Of a stretch of 64,000 bases of DNA, positions 58,974-64,000 are shown piece after piece. The position numbers and the translations under genes were made by a program. The stretch spans positions 106,346 through 170,345 of the forward strand of contig CAJVGD010000045.1 of NCBI GenBank assembly GCA_910890315.1, given 5' to 3'. The notes beneath the pieces were generated by a model. The model saw nothing but the letters and a program-made list of their open reading frames with translations, ran no database searches and was not told the origin of the DNA. How positions within the stretch are numbered: position 1 is the first letter of the stretch; the number at the start of each line of letters is the position of its first letter. The DNA comes from Serendipita indica DSM 11827 (taxonomy: Eukaryota; Basidiomycota; Agaricomycetes; Sebacinales; Serendipitaceae).

Positions 58974-59089
58974 TTGTTTGTCGAAGTCGTGGTTCAAGTT
59001 TTGGAGACGACCTCGACCACTGTCATCTCCCAAGCACAACCAAATCTACCAGTCCTTGACTCTACAATATATAACGGCCTTTATCCAAT
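58974..59089. promoter_or_regulatory. 116-bp bidirectional promoter between XAP5 and uS13m
   Basis: The start codons of the two divergent genes are 116 bp apart. ATATATAA at about 59068 could act as a TATA-like element for the plus-strand gene. No other element stands out. Confidence 0.4.
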
Positions 59090-59760
59090 ATGGTCTACAT
59101 AATGGGAGTCGCGTTGTCGGACGCTTATCCGGCAAAGGTGCGTCCAACCGTTCTATGCCGCATTTTCACGTTTCTGACTCGTAATACCCTGTAGATTGCA
59201 CTTACAGGCATCTACGGAATTGGTCGAACACTCGCCCGTCGAATCTGCGCTCGCCTTCAAATACACGAAAACGCACCATTGACGAGCTTGACTCCGCAAC
59301 AAACGACGGCATTGACGGCCTTTTTGTCTGCTCCAGCCAATGCTCCATTGCTACCAAAACTCCGCTGGCCAGCCCACACTTTCGACCCAATTTTCATACA
59401 AATCTGGTAGCACCTCCGACCGGTAAAGCAACGAATACCAACGCAATTAAAGCCATACCCCGAAATCCGAAACCTCTTTGGCTGCTCGTGCACAGAATGA
59501 GCAACAAAGTGTCGGGCTTGAGACCGCCTGAGAAACATCAAGGTTGAGACGGACCTACGAAGAGCCGTAAGGGAAAATATCATGCATCATCGACTGGTAC
59601 GTATTCTTTGCCGTCTAATATTGGACAGTAGTTGATTTTGTCGCAGGTCAACACCTATATCGGACGAAGACATGCCATGGGCCTGCCAGTCAGAGGTCAA
59701 CGGACAAACTCGAATGCAAAGACGGCTCGACGTCTCAACAAACTGGAGCGACGAGGTTGA
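59090..59760 (+). CDS. Mitochondrial small-subunit ribosomal protein uS13m (one frame break)
   Basis: Four exons (59090-59137, 59195-59422, 59523-59596, 59647-59760) encode about 154 residues. [20 protein letters not shown] then [17 protein letters not shown] is the typical S13 helix-two-turn-helix start. The C-terminus [34 protein letters not shown] is unmistakable. Exon 2 as written ends in TAG at about 59407. Adding one base in the TTT run at 59380-59382 gives [13 protein letters not shown] and joins, through a 100-bp intron, to [20 protein letters not shown]. So a single homopolymer error is the simplest reading. The protein sits at the head of the mitochondrial small subunit. Confidence 0.82.
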
Positions 59761-59830
59761 GCTTTCGTACTTATGTGGATGTAATAGACATTTGGTATCT
59801 ATCCCAGCTTCTAGCTACCTGTCCATTCGT

Positions 59831-60549
59831 TTAGTCATCCCCAACTGGTACCTCTTCCTCTAGGTATCGAACCAACTTGACCCTAATGTCCGTCGACTCG
59901 TCCCCTCGCAAGACGTCGCTCAGAAATACGACCTCGCACTGCATCTGAACCATTTCCAGCGCACCTCGTAAGACCCCGCATAGGATATTACTGTACCATA
60001 ACCCACCCGTCGGTGTCGAATCAGCGCCGACAGTTGGGAGAGCAGATTCAGGCAATTCGACAAACTCTGCCAATGGATTCTCGTCCAATGTGAGCACAAA
60101 AAATGCACCAGGAGCTGAATGCGTTTGAGCCTGTATGGCGGCATTTTGAGAAGGCAGTAACGACGATCGTGGCGTCGCTCCTGCGGGTTGAGCCGTTCCT
60201 GTGCCGCTCCCTGGAGCTGGATGGTGCACAACTGAGGGTGTGATGTTGAGGAATGATTTGAATCCGACCTGAGTTCTCGTTGGTGGGTCATAGTGCTCAG
60301 CGACTGAACGAGTACGCACCTTTGCTACCACCTCGCCGACCTCTCGGAAATCCGCACATCGTCCAAGACTACTTCGAGCGAGAAAGTCCTCTATCAGTCG
60401 CGTCCCGATGTTGTATCCCCTGCAGAAGCGTCAACCCCCTGGGAGACGCAATGAATGTAATACACATACATTTTCTCGAGCTGCTTGTTCACTTCGGCAT
60501 AATCTTCGTAATCTTGAATGAGCTGTACTACGAGAGAACCATATGCCAT
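59831..60549 (-). CDS. BET3: TRAPP complex subunit BET3
   Basis: Three minus-strand exons (60549-60470, 60419-60320, 60268-59831) give 205 residues. BET3/TRAPPC3 is a core subunit of the TRAPP Rab/Ypt1 exchange factor in ER-Golgi traffic. [20 protein letters not shown] then [20 protein letters not shown] contains the conserved Cys that is acylated in the family. [13 protein letters not shown] follows, then [20 protein letters not shown] and [21 protein letters not shown] Pro/Ser/Ala-rich insert of about 35 residues ([17 protein letters not shown]...) sits between the fourth helix and the beta-hairpin and is longer than in yeast or human. The gene converges on uS13m with 70 bp between stop codons. 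Confidence 0.94.
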
Positions 60550-60740
60550 TGTAAATAGCTCTGCGTTCTAAAGATCTCGTAAATATCGCCCCAGGCAGAG
60601 GATGTTTCCTCACTATCTTGTCCGTTCTAGACTTCCACAAGTCTTCTCCTATATTCTTAAACTGCTTTGTGCTCGCCATACTTGGTGGCCGGTAGAGGAT
60701 CTCTCCAAATTTGACCTCGGCCATAACTTTGCGATACGAC

Positions 60741-61838
60741 ATGGGCTTTGCAAACGGCTCACTTGGCCTTCCGAACGAGGTTTTAGAGCATATTCTCACA
60801 CTCTGCGCCGGTCACTGGCCTCCAAATCTCCCGTTATGGAAGGAGGAGAGATTAGTCTTGTTCAATCTGCTTGACGATTTCAGCCGAATTTGGAGCCAGA
60901 TGCACTACCAGTCTTCAACTATCGGCCTGGTGTGTAAACTCTGGTTAGGGCTTATAACAGGTCATAGATTTGCGGTGTTACGCATTTTTTCTCCCCTTAT
61001 CACGCATCTTCATATCATAATGGAACAATTCAAGGTATATTCTCATCATACGCACCAGGTCACACTATCTCGGCCATACTATCTCGACTGGGAAAATTCC
61101 GAGCTTACTGACTGGTTCATCGGAGGGCTGGAAAGAAGCACGTCAAATTGGCAATCCGTCACTCACTTAGTCATAGGTCACTCCGTCTCTTGTTCTCGTG
61201 CTATCAATGCGGCTTCCAAACTTACCCAGCTCAAAGTTCTTGGGCTATACGGTGTTCTCGACGTCTTTCCACAGGACACTATATGGACACTCCCAAGTAT
61301 CGAAAGGCTGGATATATACGTGTATGCAAACTACAAATCCGTGCCCAATTCGCCTACTATCTTCGACCTATTCAAATCCAGAGTCATCGCCCCGTCCCTC
61401 ATCAGCCTCTACATCGAATGTCGCATCAGTTCAGGCTTTCACATTGTCGACGATATGCTTTCCGCTTTCGCCGAAAATGTGACGCTGGCATCGGTTCAGG
61501 CAGGAAATGACCTCTGGACAGAGATTACCCCAAGCGAAAACCTATTGCCGCGTCTGAAGCACTTGGAGTACCCCTTCACCTCCTCGATGCTCTTGCTCCA
61601 GGAAACTCTGCGTGTCTCTCGCGTTAAAGTACTGGTCATCCTCAACTTCAATGATCTATGGAGCTGGGTCGATGAAGAGTCCAGAACCCTTCTCCGGTAT
61701 ACCATCGACGACTTGAGGGAGCATTGCAAGTCACTAGTGGGCTGTATAATTCATCTAGAACCGGTACGGCGCCCAACTACAATCATATTGGACGATCTTC
61801 TAGTGCATCCCGATCACCCAGGATTCGAGGTATCCTAG
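60741..61838 (+). CDS. F-box-like protein with leucine-rich C-terminal region
   Basis: A single plus-strand exon of 365 codons starts MGFANGSLGLPNEVLEHILT. It has a F-box-like helix pair (LPNEVLEHILTLC ... GLVCKLWLGLITG). The rest has irregular leucine-rich stretches (LTQLKVLGLYGVLDVF; LPSIERLDIYVYANY; LLPRLKHLEYPF), as in the large basidiomycete F-box/LRR families. These families are thought to supply variable SCF substrate adaptors. It has no introns, unlike nearly all neighbours in this window. The true start could be slightly upstream, as the frame is open to 60711 but without another ATG. Confidence 0.65.
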   Translation: MGFANGSLGLPNEVLEHILTLCAGHWPPNLPLWKEERLVLFNLLDDFSRIWSQMHYQSSTIGLVCKLWLGLITGHRFAVLRIFSPLITHLHIIMEQFKVYSHHTHQVTLSRPYYLDWENSELTDWFIGGLERSTSNWQSVTHLVIGHSVSCSRAINAASKLTQLKVLGLYGVLDVFPQDTIWTLPSIERLDIYVYANYKSVPNSPTIFDLFKSRVIAPSLISLYIECRISSGFHIVDDMLSAFAENVTLASVQAGNDLWTEITPSENLLPRLKHLEYPFTSSMLLLQETLRVSRVKVLVILNFNDLWSWVDEESRTLLRYTIDDLREHCKSLVGCIIHLEPVRRPTTIILDDLLVHPDHPGFEVS

Positions 61839-62334
61839 TGGGGTACTGCTAGCGGATACCTCCTCGAGATGGTGGATCAACTTCGTACTCTTGGGGTGCG
61901 TTTGATGGCGCGAGAATCGTTGCTTTCCGATACCTATGGAGCAGAGCCATTTCTTCATGCATTCTTGAATACTCAGATGCGACGGGGGATCAAGGTGTGA
62001 TAGAATTGAACTCGTAAGTCGTATGATGACAGCTACTGTCGCCAATTACTGAGACATATATATAGTGTGAAAATACACTAGACTCCCGTAGGTTTTATAT
62101 AATACAAAACAACAAGTCATTTTGAATACTCGGCCCATTGCTTTGTTCCTGGAGCTGGAGGTTGGGTAGCAGGCACGCAGATGCTCATACATCTCTGATA
62201 CGCCGCGCTTTGGAAGGTGAGAACAACTCAGAGATGTATATGCGTGCGTAGCAAAAAAATGAAGGGTGTGTGCATGACGAGTTGTGAATACATACATACA
62301 AGTCGAAGCTGGAAACACGTAAGCATAGTCAAGG
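61839..62334. other. Intergenic region; no pheromone precursor found
   Basis: I looked here for a short ORF ending in a CAAX box, since pheromone precursor genes often flank STE3 receptors in basidiomycetes. I found none. No other gene is supported. Confidence 0.4.
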
Positions 62335-64000
62335 TTAAGCACAAAAATATCTACAACGTCTAATTCGATTCATTGTCGGTACAGTCGGGAACGTAGCAGA
62401 AGCTTTGTTGCGAGAGATGGAGAAGCGATGGGTGAGTGACAATGAATTAGTCAGAACGTGATTTCTTCGGTGGCATCTGGCCAATGTCGCAGATGCTCTA
62501 ATCTGTGAAGCTCTCCGGTGATGGCTCTTGCGAGGCTCAGCCACACCTACTTCAAGGTCCCGCTCCTCGGCCACTAAGTTCGCGACCGGCTTGCCGTCTA
62601 CCCCTCTTCCCGTGATAGAAGCCTTTTCAGCTCTCTTCCCTTCAATTGAGTATCTTTGCGTTTCTGTGATGTCCTCGCTATCCTCTTCGACCAACTCTGC
62701 GTTGCACGAGGTGCATGAACAGCGGGAGGATGAGGAGCTGGTCTCAACGTCCGACGGGATATCCTTTTCGACTTTTTTCTCCTCTTCGCTTGGCCGTAGG
62801 AGTGACTTTGGCGATGAGGTTGCCTGTTGTTCGGTTCCCGGGAATGAGCTGATGCTGGAACCAAAGCTGGATGCACGCAATCTCTTGGATTTTTTATTTT
62901 GAGCTCCGGCCTCTGCTTTAGCCGCTTGACCAGATCGTAGGTATGCAGCCAGACGAGCCTGCTTCCTGGCCTCGCTCGGATTCGGGAAGTCGATATTGGA
63001 TGTATCCAATTCGGTGTCGTTTATGATATCAGAGGCGCTCCCGCCATAGGTTTGGGTGGCATGTTGGCGATACCTCTGCTTGTGATTTGGGCGTGACGAC
63101 GTCGCAGTGCCGTTTGAGGTTTCCTTTTCTCCGGTAAGGAGTCGCGGCTGAGTTGGATCTGAGACAATGTTCACCTTTGTCATGGGGACCGCAGTTGGGT
63201 CGATTGATGTGCCTGGGCGGCTGAGGAGCACGTCTAGCCAGGTTCGACGAAGATTGACGTGCTGAAGATGAACCTTTCGGAATAGAGCGCCAAATGGTCT
63301 ACGAATGGCATCGAAGACGGCATTGTACTGCATCATCGCTTCTTCGCCAAAGCCAAAGAGGAGAAAGTAGAGAATGCCACACAGTGGTAGCGTCCAGTAG
63401 CTGATGGAAGAGCTACCTTCTCCCCTGGTGATATGCTGAGCATGAAGCGCGTAATGTACGCGATACGCATCCAATTAGAATGGGTATCCTCCCAGCTTAT
63501 CCATGGGTGAATAGGATATCCCACGATGTCATTGACATACATCCATAGCGTAAAGGGAAGATGGATGCTAACAGTTACGGCAGCCAGGGAGAGCAGTTGA
63601 AAATAGCGGCTCCTGTTGATCTTGACGCTGCTGGAAATGACCGCGTTGAACTCTTTTCGATGCTTGAGAATGCATATCACTGTCATAAAGAGAAAATTGT
63701 GGCGATGATGCAGACGATTTGATCAAACACAAAGTATGTGGCCAGTGCGACAGGTGTATTATAATTGGTTTGGTGTGGGCCCAAATCTTCATATAAGTCG
63801 TACCGATGTCCTTGGTTGACGTAGTGGACGACTTTGAAAATGAGGGTGCGCCATAACAGATGAAATACGTGACGTTCTGCCTCTTCTTCTGTAAAAGTCG
63901 GTTGTTATTACTCAGATATTCGGTTCAGAGATACGCCTCTTTATGCGTGAAAAACACTCGCCTCGTTCGTGCAATGCTCCATACGGTACTGAATGCAGAA
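62335..64000 (-). CDS. STE3-type pheromone receptor, 5' end beyond the window
   Basis: Minus-strand exons visible are the partial one at 64000-63958, then 63888-63467 and 63416-62335. Membrane segments 4 (part) to 7 of a STE3-class G-protein-coupled receptor are recognisable: LIFKVVHYVNQGHRYDLYED, NTPVALATYFVFDQIVCIIA, CILKHRKEFNAVISSSVKIN and SRYFQLLSLAAVTVSIHLPF. The signature EDTHSNWMR and YWTLPLCGILYFLLFGFGEE follow. A long cytoplasmic tail of about 330 residues follows, with Ser-rich and Cys-containing pieces. In basidiomycetes such receptors bind lipopeptide pheromones and define B (P/R) mating type. The frame breaks once: the AAAA run at 63693-63696 needs one more base to join VCIIATI to FLFMTVICILKHR. 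Confidence 0.88.

Noticed and set aside
61839-62334. Pheromone precursor gene beside the STE3 receptor
   Set aside because: No short ORF with a C-terminal CAAX box was found on either strand; the available frames end without a suitable cysteine.

Overview
The window is nuclear DNA from a basidiomycete fungus. Almost every gene is split by several introns of about 43-65 bp with canonical GT-AG ends, and neighbours sit on alternating strands with short spacers. The window holds a STE3-type pheromone receptor and large NACHT-WD40 (NLR-like) genes of the HET-E/HNWD kind. The mix of expanded NACHT-WD40 and F-box genes with a gene-dense housekeeping background fits Agaricomycetes. A Rhizoctonia/Ceratobasidium-like species is my best guess; that is inference, not something the sequence proves. 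Left part (0.4-27.7 kb) is mostly single-copy housekeeping DNA: a dihydrodipicolinate synthase-fold aldolase/lyase; a Ser/Thr-rich single-pass membrane protein; a tandem pair of GPI-anchored cupredoxins with duplicated promoters; ELP3 (tRNA wobble-uridine modification); an NmrA-like protein; GAA1 (GPI transamidase) divergent from BUD23 (18S rRNA m7G methyltransferase) with only 40 bp between start codons; a class-V aminotransferase-fold PLP enzyme; an FHA-forkhead regulator; the deubiquitinase OTU1; a metaxin/SAM37 protein; the splicing factor SLT11; and an F-box protein. Centre (28.2-47.3 kb) is a cluster of NACHT-WD40 genes. One plus-strand copy (30548-36335) and one minus-strand copy (41954-46773) are intact. 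Two more (28205-30137, 36551-41269) are broken by nonsense codons, frameshifts or an internal deletion. A 3' stump of a fifth lies at 46955-47276. The intact minus-strand gene carries 15 WD40 repeats made of a 129-bp unit that is nearly identical from copy to copy, the hallmark of recently homogenised, rapidly diversifying recognition propellers. The neighbouring F-box gene's 5' end and promoter were copied along with an NLR promoter, which points to a duplicated head-to-head F-box/NLR module. Right part (47.8-64 kb) returns to core genes: mitoribosomal mS35, UFD1, two tandem micro-bZIP genes of 88 and 92 codons, a short F-box protein, LUC7, an NmrA/isoflavone-reductase-like protein, XAP5, mitoribosomal uS13m, TRAPP subunit BET3, another F-box-like protein, and a STE3 pheromone receptor running off the right edge. 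Five otherwise conserved genes between 54 and 64 kb contain single-base frame breaks, mostly at short homopolymers, whereas those to the left do not. This looks more like local assembly error than biology. Exon boundaries were worked out by eye from reading frame, splice signals and family conservation; no search was run.
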